Assembly: GCA_025667525.1 (NCBI GenBank)
Contig: CM046882.1
Span: forward strand, 499,810,292-499,874,291
Direction of reading: 5' to 3'
Source of the DNA: Glebionis coronaria
Taxonomy: Eukaryota; Streptophyta; Magnoliopsida; Asterales; Asteraceae
DNA length: 64,000 bases
How positions within the stretch are numbered: position 1 is the first letter of the stretch; each line of letters starts with the position of its first letter. Of the stretch, positions 34,901 through 46,004 are shown piece by piece. The notes below the pieces were generated by a model, which was not told the DNA's origin, did not search any database, and saw nothing but the letters and a program-made list of their open reading frames with translations. The position numbers and the translations under genes are program-made.

Positions 34901-36021
34901 AGCCTACTAAAAAGTAGGCTCACAAGAGAAACCAATCCACCTTGTTATTTGTGTAGAAACACTTCAAGGAGCCTGTTTGGTACTTAGACATAGGGTGTTC
35001 AAGCAGTATGACAAGGGTAAAAAGTTATGCACAAATACGTAGAGCAACCAGGTCCTAAGGTAGTATTTGGTGATAATTCATCTTGTGTTACTAAGGGATA
35101 TGATCCGATTAAATGTGGTGGAATAGTATTCTCAAAAGTGGCATTTGTAAATGGTCTAAAGTATAACCTCATAAGTATCAGTCAACTGTGTGATGCCAAA
35201 TATCATTCAATTTGATGATAAGCAAGGAACGATATTCAATGCAAATAAAAATTTTTGTTGATTGCTCCTAGAAGGAATGATGTATATGTTTGAGACATGT
35301 CATCTGTGACTCCCTCAGGAGTCTGCTTCTTTGCCGAAGCCTCAGACTTATTCAATTGGCTTTGGTATAAGAGGCTGCCTCATCTTAATTTCAAAGACAT
35401 TAATAAACTTGCTAACAAAACAAAGTCCATGGCTTACCATATCTTGTGTATTCGAAAGATAATCCTTGCTCAGCTTGTGAGAAAGGTAAATACAAAAGAG
35501 CTTCTTTTAAGCCAAAACAAAACTTCTCAATCAAGAAGTGTTTACACTTGCTCTATATGGATTTGTTTGGACCTATCAGTCCAATGTCCATAAATCATGA
35601 GAAGTATACTTTAGTTATCGTGGATGAATTTTCAAGATACACTTAGGTGTACTTTCTTAAGAAAAAGATTCAGGCTCCTGAATTCATCGTGTCCTGTGTC
35701 AGGCAAGTAGAAATTCAAAATGACACCAAAGTCAAACAACTTAGAACTGATAATGGTACAAAATTTAAGAACCAAGAGCTTTCGAGTTTTTGTAATGAGA
35801 AAGGAATTTATCAGAACTTCTATTCTCTTTACACACCTGAACAAAACGGTGTGGCTGAATGGAAGAATAGGACTCCCATCGAAGCTGCAAGGACTATGCT
35901 CAATGGCTCCAATATCTCTAAACACTTCTGGACCGAGGCAGTAAAAATTGCTTGTTAGACTCAGAACAGAAGTATAATAGTCAAAAGACATGACAAGACT
36001 CCTAATGAAATATTCAGAGAA
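34901..36021 (+). pseudogene. pol: Copia element 2 protease and integrase N-terminal/core
   Basis: The protease trace WYLDIGCSSSMT (expected D-S-G; the Ser is changed) is near 34977, followed after a frame break by HKYVEQPGPKVVFGDNSS. The GAG-pre-integrase domain FNWLWYKRLPHLNF has Tyr in place of the usual zinc His. Integrase core: YMDLFGPISP (Asp), LRTDNGTKFKN (Asp) and YTPEQNGVAEWKNRTPIEAARTML (Glu). In-frame stops at 35644 (TAG for expected Trp) and 35956 (TAG). All three catalytic acids are still visible, but the gene is broken in several frames. Confidence 0.85.
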
Positions 36022-38280
36022 ATGATTCCTGATATCAGCTATTTCCATGTGTTTGGATGTCCTGTGTTTATTCACAATCAAAAGGATCATCTTGGGAAAT
36101 TTGATGCAAAATCTGATGATGGATACTTTCTTGGTTATTCGTTTGTCTCTAAAGCCTTCAGGGTTTTCAATACCAGGAGACAACAGAGTGAGGAATCTTT
36201 TCATATCACATTCGATGAAAGTATGGATGCCATAAATTTCACAAATCAATCAGTGGAAGATATAGGGATTAATGACTCATCAATATATCCTTCTGATGAG
36301 TATGAAAGTAAACCCTCTACTCAGTATGAAACTGATGCTGACATATCATTCCACATCTCACCTCATAATAGGTCAATAACAAATTTAATCACAAATCAAC
36401 ATGTCTCTAGGGTCATCATTTCATCTACTCAGGATGATGAATCAAATGATTTACATAGTAGTCAGGACACTAAAGGGACTATTGATAAATTAAATGACCT
36501 GAACACCACTGAACATCCTTCAATTAATGTCCACAATCCAGTACCAAGTACTGAAGAAAAAATCCCTGACAATCATCAATTACCCACAAGTTCTAATCTA
36601 CATCCTGAGGATATATGGTCAAGACATCAACACATAGAACTTGTGAATATAATTGGTGATGTGTTTGAGGGGATGCTCACACGCAGTCAAGCTGCTAAAC
36701 TCTCTGCAGCCTCAGCTCATGAATGTTTGTTCGCAGACTTTCTCTCTAAAATTGAACCCAGAAAGGTTTCAGAGGCCCTGACACACCTAGGATGGGTTGA
36801 GGCTATGCAGGAAGAACTCAATCAGTTCATCAGAAACAAAGTCTGGAAACTTGTTCCACTCTCTAAGGGAAAATCAGCTCTTGGCACAAAATGGGTGTAC
36901 AAAAACAAGACTGATGAATGTAGAATTGTTATAAAAAACAAGGCTATGCTATTTGTTCAGGGGTGTGGTCAATTGGAAGGTATAGAATACGAAGAGACCT
37001 TTGCCCCTGTAGAAATAATGGAAGCCATCAGGATGTTCCTTGCCTATGCCACATACATGAACTTCAAAGTATTCCAAATGGATGTAAAAAGTGCCTTCCT
37101 GAATGGCCAAGTCACTGAAGAAGTTTATGTGATCCAACCTCCTGGTTTTGAGAGTTGTGAGTTTCCCAACCATGTCTGCAAACTTGACAAAGCTCTATAT
37201 GTACTGAAACAAATGCCTAAGGCATGGTATGAAACTGTCTATACCTTCCCCATAATGAATAACTTTGTAAGGGGGAAGATAGACAACACATTGTTTGTCT
37301 ATTGAACCAAGGAGGACGTTTTGCTAGTCCAAATATATGTTGATGACATCATATTCGGTTCCACTGATTATAAGCTTTGTAGAAAGTTTGAAAAATTTAT
37401 GACAAAGAAATTCAAAATGCGTATGATGGGTGAGTTAACATACTTTCTTGGACTACAAATCAAATAGGGGGACAAAGGGATCTTAATCTGTCAAGAAAAT
37501 CACACCAAGGAGATACTCAAAAAGTATGACATCTCTGAGTATGCTTCAGTAAAGACCCTTATGGTTCCCCTAAACAACTTAGGTACTTATCTCATCGATA
37601 AACCAATCAATCAAACCCTCTTTAGAGGAATGATTGGATCATTAATGTACCTAACAACAACTAGGTCCGATATCCAATTCTCAACTATCTTATATGCTAG
37701 ATATCAGGCCGATCCTAAAGAATCACACCTTACTGCTGTTAAAAGAATCTTAAGGTACATGAATGGTACTCCAACTTTGGGTCTATGGTATCCTCGTTGC
37801 TCAGGCTTCGATCTTAATGGATACTCGAAAACAGACTATGCTGGCTGCAATATGGATAGAAAAAGTACCTCAAGTGCATGTCAATTCCTAGGTTGCAAGC
37901 TAGTTTGTTGGAGTGCAAAGAAACAGCAGTCAGTAACCATGTCCTCTGTAGAGGCTGAACATGTGGCAGCAGCTGGTTGTTATGCAAACATCCTTTGGAT
38001 GAAAAGTACACTGAAGGACTACAATGTTGAATACAAAGTAGTTCCTATATTTTGTGACAACACCACTAATATTGTCATATCAAACAATCTAGTCCTACAC
38101 TCTAGGACAAAACACATAGACATAAGATATCACTTCCTCATGGACCACATCATGAAAGCTGATAGAGAATTACATTTCATCCCCACTGAGTATCAGCTAG
38201 CTGATATTTTCACTAAACCTTTGGATGAGCCAATGTTCACTAGACTGAAAGCTGAACTTGGTTTGCTAAACATTGACTAA
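36022..38280 (+). pseudogene. pol: Copia element 2 integrase tail, RT and RNase H
   Basis: One frame from 36022 to 38280 with stops at 37303 (TGA) and ~37465 (TAG). The integrase tail GCPVFIHNQKDHLGKFDAKSDDGYFLGYS is followed by a ~200-residue linker. RT: WVEAMQEELNQF, VWKLVPLSKGKSALGTKWVY, ETFAPVEIMEAIRMFLAYA, QMDVKSAFLNGQVTEEVYVIQPPGFE, LYVLKQMPKAWYE, active-site YVDDIIFGS (37338-37364). RNase H: RGMIGSLMYLTTTRSDIQFS, WSAKKQQSVTMSSVEAEHVAAAGC, LHSRTKHIDIRYHF, YQLADIFTKPLDEPMFTRLKAELG, with the end LLNID just before TAA. The first RNase H Asp region reads YSKTDYAG, which is altered. Confidence 0.92.
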
Positions 38281-38497
38281 TCAGTCTCCCTGATGAAGTT
38301 GTAGTTAGTATAGTGTATATTCTTATCTACTCCGAACACATCGAATGTCTTTCCACCTTGACACTAAGACATATTAAATGAGTAACTAAATGCTCTAAGG
38401 ATTTAATTACTTAATGTAACATCTCGTCTACTCAGACCACAATATTTTTCGCTTTGCCCGCAGGCTCACGGCTTTGCTTTGTGGCCCTCGTGTGAGT

Positions 38498-38555
38498 ACT
38501 TCCCGCCAGGTCACCCAAGCTAGTACTACTCTAACATGAGCACGCTTAACTGCCA
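38498..38555 (-). ncRNA. 5S rRNA-like core in Cassandra copy 1 (not a true 5S gene)
   Basis: Minus strand keeps the 5S internal-promoter-like blocks (AGTTAAGCGTGCT, the A box; TGGGTGACCT, the C box) but differs from plant 5S rRNA in the middle (CATGTTAGAGTAG in place of TGGGCGAGAGTAG). Only part of the 120-nt gene is recognisable. Confidence 0.7.
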
Positions 38556-38684
38556 GTTCCTAAGAACCCCACGTGCAGTAGACCACAAAACACGTTGTGT
38601 CATGAGAAGGCGACTGTTATCTTATGAAACATGGATCTCTCTTGGCCACAGTCGATGTGGGATTTGCCTAGGGTGTCACAATCA

Positions 38685-38701
38685 CCCCCCCCCCCCCCCC
38701 C
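38685..38701. repeat. Run of 17 C
   Basis: Uninterrupted cytosines at the junction of the two Cassandra-like copies. Such a run is prone to length errors in sequencing and replication. Confidence 0.9.
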
Positions 38702-38757
38702 GTATTGTCTGCTTTGCCCGTAGACTCACGGCTTTGCTTTGTGACCCTCGTGTGAGT

Positions 38758-38815
38758 ACTTCCCGCCAGGTCACCCAAGCTAGTACTACTCTGACATGAG
38801 CACGCTTAACTGCCA
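38758..38815 (-). ncRNA. 5S rRNA-like core in Cassandra copy 2 (not a true 5S gene)
   Basis: Same blocks as copy 1 with one visible base change (TCAGAGTAG against TTAGAGTAG). Confidence 0.7.
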
Positions 38816-38945
38816 GTTCCTAAGAACCCCACGTGCAGTAGACCACAAAACGCGTTGTGTCATGAGAAGGCGACTGTTATCTTATGAACCATGGATCTCT
38901 CCTGGCCACAGCCGATGTGGGATTTGCCTAGGGTGTCACACTTAA

Positions 38946-39558
38946 TTTCCTAGGTTGGTGACTCACACCATTAAATAAGGAACAAATATTCCTTTTTTGA
39001 ACGTCATCAACCAGTCAAGGGGTCCCCAAATTTAAAATTCCCACTAAGCATTAAATGCTTGCCCTTTCAAGAGAAATCCATTACAAAACTGTCCTTTCAG
39101 CTGCACATGACCCCACATCATCTACAAAAAGCGTTAGAAATACAGTGACGGAATAGTGGCCGAGAAATATGGGGTACCACTTTGTACATTGCATTTAATG
39201 AGGATGTGAATAGAAATTCAAAATTCAAAATTATCTCAAATAATAGTCTCTTCACAAAAACACACACACACAAGTTTTAAGCAAATTTACTCTGCCAAAT
39301 TTTCTCTCAGAGCAAGTGTGTGTTCAAACGTTGTTTCAAGCAAAGGGTATTTCCACGCAAGTATTCACATCATACACTTGTTTTATTGTTATATAGTACT
39401 CGAATTAAAAATCGAGGTTACTTAGTGAGTATATCTCTCTTTTGTCTACGCAAAAGCTTGCACTAAGTCACTTGGTGTTTGTCCGGTGCATTATAACGAG
39501 AAACAAGTCTTGGTTTGATCTTATCTTTTAGATTTAAAAATATATATATATATCTTAA
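38946..39558 (+). other. Copia element 2 spacer before downstream ORF
   Basis: Non-coding. Holds a short CA run near 39262, a TA microsatellite (39541-39552) and no clear signal. It is the spacer between pol and the post-pol ORF, now containing the Cassandra-like insertion at its left. Confidence 0.6.
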
Positions 39559-40756
39559 ATGGCACTATCCATGGCTATCCCATATGCCCCTTAAGCTAAG
39601 CATATTATCAATGAGGGGGTCCATTTTTCAGGAAATAATTATGGGGGAAATTTCAGTCACCCTCATAATGTATCAGCCTACAAACCTATTTGCTAATTTC
39701 TAAAAAATTGTGATTAGGCTGGTGCTTTTACCAAACACCCCCTCAGTCTTGTACCATGACTATCTCAAGGAGTTATGTTATACGGCTGTGGTTGTAACCT
39801 AAACCCAAGGGCCTGAAGGGTCTCAGGGGTCTGAGACCAAGTCACATAAGGGGTCGGTCATCAGGTTCACTTTGAACAATGGGAAGACACCATTGATTTT
39901 GGACTATCAAACGTTTTGTGAAGCCAGTGGACTTTACTACAACAAAGGGAATTATGGTGATTATCCTGATAATGATACAATAAAAATGGACTTAAAAGTA
40001 TCGGGGTCACTGTTCTACTTGTAGATAAAACCCTATTGATCAAAACTGCATTTCCCATGGCTTGGAGGATCCTGGTCACCTTTATGATTTAGGTACCCGG
40101 TGTGAACCATTCATCGACTGATCAATTTAATTCTACTCAACACATGCTAACTTTCAGTCTCATAAATGGAATGAAGGTTGACATAGGAGAGATCATTTTT
40201 AATGATCTCGTAACGAGGCTCCTGAAGGAGTCAAGGTAAAATTATGTATCTTACCCTAGATTCATATCTTTTGCCTTAGAAAGGTTACTGGGTTCATCTT
40301 ACACTCAGGACAAATATTCTGAGTCTTCACCCGCCATCCTAAGTTCCACAATTTTTTCCAAGAACCCATCTGAAGTTACCCCCATCGAATTAACGGCTTA
40401 CATGACTGAGGTGATCAGTCTTGCATCATCTGTGTCTCCTATTCTCTTCTCGCCAAAGAAGGGGAACAAGAAGACCCAGACTGTGCCAAAGACCCACCAA
40501 AAGGCACAAGGCCCTCAGGTTTCCGAGACACGAAAGAAAAAGGCCAAGGCCAAAAACACCACCCTTGTTCAGACCAATATTAAACTACCCTAAGGGAAAG
40601 AGCTTACGGGAGGCCCTGGTACATCACAGTCAGGGGCACACTGGTCCTCTTGATGTGGAGGGAAATATACAACCCTATGCTACGGGACTGCCTATCCACC
40701 CGTCTGACGAAGGCATTACTAAATCACAACCTTTGCCAAAGGACACCATGTGATAA
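39559..40756 (+). pseudogene. Copia element 2 downstream ORF (decayed)
   Basis: Recognisable in pieces across frames: MALSMAIPYAP at 39559, HFSGNNYGG, then FTLNNGKTPLILDYQTFCEASGLYY (~39866), ATG-less TAFPMAWRIL, then a conserved block near 40165 reading NGMKVDIGEIIFNDLVTRLLKES and YPRFISFALERLLGSSYTQDKY. A Lys/Ser/Pro-rich tail follows (40402-40593, FSPKKGNKKTQTVPKTH) and ends KSQPLPKDTM at 40753. I recognise this as the Asteraceae copia post-pol ORF. It shares the YPRF block and position with the ORF of 408-4353, so both are probably diverged members of one family. Many stops; no function known. Confidence 0.6.
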
Positions 40757-40849
40757 CCTGAAACCAAGGTCATTGTCTAATCCAATTTTACGAATACTTT
40801 TGAAATTTTTGATGAGCTTGAATGATTTTACTTTTGATGGTTTAAGTTG

Positions 40850-43377
40850 AAACCAATGTTAGGAGATTTATTTTTTCCTTTTAACTAGTATGAGGATTAT
40901 TAGTAAGCGTGATGCCAACGGATGCCCAATATTTTATGTTTTATTGTCGATTGTTTTGATGTTTGACGTTTTTGATGTTTTCTTTTTAATGACGTGTTAA
41001 GTCGTGTCGGGAGACCATGTTATCATATTTATGATGCGTTTTAACTTTTGAGAAGTATTTTTATGAAACCGGAGTCCCGTAAATATTTTCAAAATTGACT
41101 AATAGTCATTTCCGCTTTTTAACTAACTATTTGCTTTTTAGTCCAAAGAATTGCAAGTTTGGCAAGAATGATATGTACCTACCACTATATAAACATTTTA
41201 CATACCTAAAAACACATACAAACAAGTTAATAAAAAAAAATCAAAACCTCCCCTTTTCTTTTTCTTTCTACCGTGAGCCAAAACTAACACAAACACCAAA
41301 TTTTGATGATCTTGAGTATGAATCTCTTAAAACTAAAACAAGTCCCTATCTAGAATTTAAAAGGTGATCATATTGATACCATAATTTCCCACATGCATGA
41401 AGGTGATCATATGATCTTGGGTTGGTGAAATTATTTGATGATCATGCATGTGATGATCTTGATAGAATCATGTTGTTTTGATGTTAAAAAGTTTGAGTTT
41501 TGATTTTTATTTTGTTTTATGTAACATGCAAGTGATAGAATTGAAAATGGGTAATATTAGGATGTTAGAAATGGTAGAAAAGTGGTTGAAATGGGTTGAA
41601 AAAGTGGTTTGATGTGAGTTTTAGAGAGGTGATTTAGGGCAGTGAGTTTGAGGCCGTTTTTGGATATCTTAACTTTGAGTTATTGTTATACTAATAAAAT
41701 AGTGTTATAAATATTTTCATTAGCTTCGTTTTGATATAAATTAGAGCTTCTAACTTAAAACGAGGAGGAAGTTATGATAGTTTGATTATTCGTGTACCGG
41801 GAGACGAGTATCGACACAATTCGAAGTTGTCGTTGATATTTGGATCGAATCTCGGGGACTATAAAATGTGTTTTTAAAAGATTCAAGAGCTGTTTTAAGT
41901 TTCTAAACCTAGGGTTGTGAGTCTATTCTCAAACCCAAGTGTCGGTTTTGTAAACGAAGTCTTTTAAAGAGGTCAAAATGGTTTTATGAGTCGAAGGTGT
42001 AAAACTGTCCGGTTTTGTGTAATTCAAAGATGTGTCGGGCAGAAGGTCTTAGAAGTAAAAACTTTTGAAGAACTTTTTAGAGGAATTTCTATAGATAGTA
42101 AGTGAGTTCCTCGAGTCGTTTCATAAAATTTTGACTTGTCTAAGTCAAGGAAATGAGCTTGTACGTTTGGTATGTGCCGACAGATTTTTATCGAGAGAGT
42201 AGTTTAATAAAGTATACATATAGAAGGGTATAGTAGTATCATTGTATTGTTGTTCTTTCGGGTTTGTCATAATTTTATAATTTTGAGTTTTGTGTCATTA
42301 ATTATGGTTTATACTTGAGTCTATTATTAACGAGCGCGCCTTATTTGGTAGGTTGCGGTTTTCATGTTTGACGGGCATCACTTATCGTCGATGATCATCT
42401 TGTTAAGTCTCTTGTACTAAGGTGAGTTTATAGCCCCGCTTCATTCTAGTCATTAAATGATTTTAAACCCGCGAGGGGGATACATTCTATTTGAAATAAA
42501 ATGAACACAAGTCATGAATGATTGTTTGGACCCGAATGTTGCCTTGAATTCTATTGAGTACCTTGTTGCTAAAGACCCTAATTTCATGAACCGTTAACTA
42601 TGTTCTAACTTAATGTTGTAAGTTGGGAATAGCCGCTGATTCAAATGATAGTACTACGGAGTTAACAACCCTATCTCGGTCAAGAGTTGTACGTTGAGTA
42701 ATCTATTGGAGGGGTAATTTTGATGAATGAGATTTTGGTATATATCTAGCAACTAATACCCTAGAGGGGCAATGGTTTTATCTAGTCATGCTGGCATTTG
42801 GCGTGGGTGACTAATTGGTTAAGGGGTCGGTGTCATGAGCTTAAATACATTTACATACCTTTGGATATAAGATGAGTTGCCTATATATAGATTGTGTGCA
42901 TGACAATGCTATTAAATGATGATGATTGATTTTTACTCTTGTGTTCAAATGTGATTTATTAAACCTATGGACTCGCTCAACATTATTGTTGACTCGTTTA
43001 AGCATGTGTTTCAGGTAATCGAATGTGAACGATGGCGGAGCTTGCTTGGGAATGTTGTGGGTTTGATTTTGAAGTCTTGTGGTCTAAAACCTTTTCTTTC
43101 CCTTTTACTTATGAACAGTTTGTCTAAGGTTATGTGTACTGTACTAAAACTATGTGGTTCGATGGTCGAGATCCTTAGAGGAATAAACGCTTTTCTCTGA
43201 TGTTGTTTTAGTATAATTTGGGATGAAATGAATGTTTTAGACAATGTGGTAAAATCTTACTTATCTTTTATGTTTAAACGTCACATTTGAGTCGTTCAAT
43301 ATACCTTGTGTGATGATACTTGTGTTTAGCACCCAATTGTGTATTTCTGTTGTGCAATGTAATTTGGGGGTGTTAAA
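40850..43377 (+). mobile_element. Probable 5' LTR of chromovirus 2 (left edge approximate)
   Basis: The right edge is fixed by GGGGTGTTAAAGA before the PBS. The left edge is a guess: copia-derived coding traces end by 40756 and no partner LTR is in view. No ORF with motifs; the small frame at 42967-43200 looks random. Confidence 0.5.
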
Positions 43378-43380
43378 GAT

Positions 43381-43392
43381 TGGTATCAGAGG
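43381..43392 (+). promoter_or_regulatory. Chromovirus 2 primer-binding site
   Basis: TGGTATCAGAGG, initiator tRNA-Met type, directly after the LTR end. Confidence 0.85.
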
Positions 43393-43778
43393 TACAAGTT
43401 ATAGAGAACTATGTCGATTTTTAAAAATGTCCTAAACTATAACTTTGGTGTCGAAAGTATTTTTTTCAAAAGCACACAACTTCTCTGCAACGCTGCGGTA
43501 AGATCACTTTTAGTTTTGTTTTATATTTTAGATGTATCCCTCAAAACTAAAATGAATTCCCAAGTATCTATTAAGTAAATACTATGATAGTGTATTGATG
43601 TTATTGAAAGTGCGCTGAGTACTTGTCATTATAATTTCTTTTTGGGAGCATTGCATAATCATTATTTGCATTGCATTGCATATCATGGCATACGTATAAC
43701 ACTTGCATGCTCATGCATTGCATTTATAAATTTAAATAATGACCTTAAGTATCCTCGTATTTCCTATAATTGTAGAAA

Positions 43779-44618
43779 ATGGTTGACTTACCACATGATG
43801 ATGAGTGGATAGAGGAGAATGATGTTATAGGAGATGGGGAAGCAGATAATTTTGGTGCTAGTGATGATGAGGAGCCGTATGAGTATATTGATGATGGGAT
43901 TGATCCTGATGCTATAGGACAGACTGAGCCTGAGGTTATTCAAGGTAGTTATGTGCCGAGAGCCAATGTTATGCCACTGACTGTTCAGAATTATCAGCGA
44001 TCTGTTGTTCGATCTGCTTTGCCTACTTGTGATGTTTATATGAATAGTTTGCCTAGGATTTCTCGTACTAGAGATGATTTTCCTGTTTAAGCAAGCAATG
44101 CTGCTAGTGCTCGTTCTATCCATGAGAATATATCTAAGGTGTATTGCCCCGGTCCTAGATCTTATGATGATATTCATTGGTTTCTTAGGAAGTTTGATAG
44201 ATCTTTGTTTGAAAGGTATGTAGTTGAGACCCGTGTGATCAAGAGGTTTGAGAAGCAGTTTGATAGGTTTGTATCTGGTGTGAGGAGGTCAGAGTTTGTT
44301 AGATCTAGAGAGATGGATGAGATTGATAGTCTTCGATCGATGGTGATGAATTTGAGTGCTCAATGTGAGAGGTTTAGAGAGGATCAAGCAAGGATTGTGA
44401 GGGTGAAGGAATGGGATTTTCCAGTGAGACCTTATCTGAGTCAGGGTGTGAGGATTCGTGATTTGCCAAATCGTCTGGAGACTCATTCGTTGGTTAAGCC
44501 ATGTGGAGGATCAGATTATAAAGGAAAGGGGAAGATGGAAGAAGAATCTGATGATGAAGATAGCAGCAGTGATGATGAGCCGATGTTTAAGAAGCCACGT
44601 GGATCACCACGTGATTAG
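43779..44618 (+). pseudogene. Extra ORF upstream of chromovirus gag
   Basis: One frame of 279 codons with a single TAA (44088-44090), after which it stays open (ASNAASARSIHENISKVY). The N-terminus is acidic (DDEWIEENDVIGDGEADNFGASDDEEPYEY). A predicted helical middle follows (SYDDIHWFLRKFDRSLFERYVVETRVIKRFEKQFDRF, then MNLSAQCERFREDQARIV). The C-terminus has a short basic element, an acidic run (EEESDDEDSSSDDEP) and MFKKPRGSPRD. It lies between PBS and gag, where a gypsy element normally has only leader. I do not recognise the protein and propose no function. Confidence 0.6.
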
Positions 44619-44953
44619 TTTCTTTGTGTTTTCTTTATTTTTCTGGTTGTAACTGAACTTATATAGACTTGTACTGTAGTGTTATGATGAAACTTAATAA
44701 CTTTTAAGTTTAACATGATGGAAGATTGTAGTGACATTACTTGTCACGATTTTGTGAATTTTCCAATGCAATCTAAATTACCTTCATGATCTATGATTTG
44801 TCTTCTTATTTCTTTTGTGATTTGGTTAATGAATCATTGTGGATTGTGTTGTTTGTGCATGTAGTATCCATGATACGTCTTGATCGAGAAATCCTTCTTC
44901 TTATATTGATATGAATACGTACTTTGTTTTCTTTCATTTGTGATGTTAGAAAC

Positions 44954-46004
44954 ATGCCTCCAAAGTTAACAACTGCTACTGTGAACAATATGATTGAGCA
45001 AGCTATTGCTAGGGAACTTGAAAACGTGTTGCGAGGAATCAAGGTACTGGGGATGGAAATGCTGCGGATCTAGTTGGAGGTAATGCTGATGATCTAGTTG
45101 GAGGTAATGCTGCTATTCCGTAAGTTCCAAAAGAGTGTTCATATGCTAGTTTCATGAAGTGTGAACCTACCTAATTTCGTGGTACTGGTGGTGCTTTGGA
45201 ATTGCGAAGGTGGATTGAAAAGATAGAGAGTACTTTTGAGATCAGTGGATGTTCAGAAGAGAGTAAGGTGAAGTTTGCTGCGGCTACATTTCAGGATGCT
45301 GCTTTAGGCTGGTGGAATAGTCAGGTAGCGACTGTGGGTTTGGTTGAAGCGAATGGAAGGACATGGACTATGACCAAGGGACTGTTAACTGCTAAGTTTT
45401 TTTACTGAGGAAGAGTTAGGTCAGTTGGAAGATGAGTTGAGACATCTGGTGCTGAGGAACAATGATATTGTTGCATATACAAAGAGGTTTTCTTATTTGT
45501 GCTTGTTGTATCCTGATGCTTTTGCCGATGATCGTAAGAAGATGAAGCAGTATATCAGAGTTTTATCCAAAAATATCAAGGGAGAGACTACTTCGTTAGA
45601 ACCCAAGACTTTTGATGAAGTTGTTCAAATGGCTCATGCTTTGATGGACGTTAAGCTGCAAGATAGAAAGGATAGTATCACTGAGGGGAACAAAAGGAAG
45701 TGGGAAGCTTCACAGTCAAGTCAAGGGAAAAATAGAGGTGGTTATCGGAACAACAATAACCAAGGAACGAATAGAAATTAGCAGTATAACTTGAGAAGGA
45801 ATGATGGTGTTCGTGCTGCTACTGTGCCTCAAGGTAACAAAGTGAACCCAAAGTGTGGTCGATGCAGTCTGTATCATATTGGAAATTGTCCACCTGCTTG
45901 CAACAAGTGTGGGAAGGCCGGACATAAGGTGGCAGAATGTAGGAACAAGGGAGTGGCCACTGGAGCCAATGCTGCTCAGGTGATTACTTGATTTCGATGT
46001 GGAG
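44954..46004 (+). pseudogene. gag: Chromovirus 2 gag
   Basis: ATG at 44954 (MPPKLTTATVNNMIEQAIAREL). The body, in another frame, starts at 45196 with the Gag core LRRWIEKIESTFEISGCSEESKVKFAAATFQDAALGWWNS. A frameshift in a T run (45400-45408) leads to 45425-45781 (LRNNDIVAYTKRFSYLCLLYPDAFADDRKKMKQYIRVL). Zinc knuckles CNKCGKAGHKVAEC and FRCGGRGHKQGNC follow at ~45900-46030; the second lacks its first Cys. Stops at 45779 (TAG) and 45989 (TGA). Not functional. Confidence 0.85.

Larger units (their letters stand above)
38415..38940 (-). mobile_element. Cassandra-like TRIM element with 5S rRNA-like LTRs
   Basis: 526 bp with a perfect CTTAA target duplication (38410-38414 and 38941-38945). It holds two direct ~260-bp copies (about 38415-38680 and 38681-38940). 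On the minus strand each begins TGTGACACCC...CCCACATCG and contains a 5S-rRNA-like core: GTTAAGCGTGCT, AGAGTAGTACTAG, TGGGTGACCT, GGGAAGT. That is the signature of Cassandra, a miniature LTR retroelement carrying the 5S internal promoter. The two copies are separated by only a 17-base C run, and the second copy lacks the first ~12 bases. It does not code for protein and would rely on other elements' enzymes. Confidence 0.82.
6986..40756 (+). mobile_element. Copia element 2 (Sirevirus-like), split by Athila insertion
   Basis: Order on the plus strand: LTR end, PBS, gag (8068-9460), [23.95-kb insertion], gag zinc-knuckle part, PR, IN, RT, RNase H (to 38280), a spacer hit by a Cassandra-like element, then a decayed downstream ORF. 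GAG with several zinc knuckles plus a post-pol ORF is Sirevirus (Maximus/SIRE) architecture. The right LTR is missing, replaced by chromovirus sequence from about 40,760-40,860. Confidence 0.75.

Noticed and set aside
35632..36249. 205-residue minus-strand ORF
   Set aside because: Reverse of the copia integrase; residues follow from the sense codons.
38498..38815. Genuine 5S rRNA genes in tandem
   Set aside because: Only the promoter-like half is recognisable, the middle differs from 5S, and the whole unit is flanked by a 5-bp target duplication.
42967..43200. 77-residue ORF in the chromovirus LTR
   Set aside because: Short, no motif, overlaps a similar-length ORF on the other strand.
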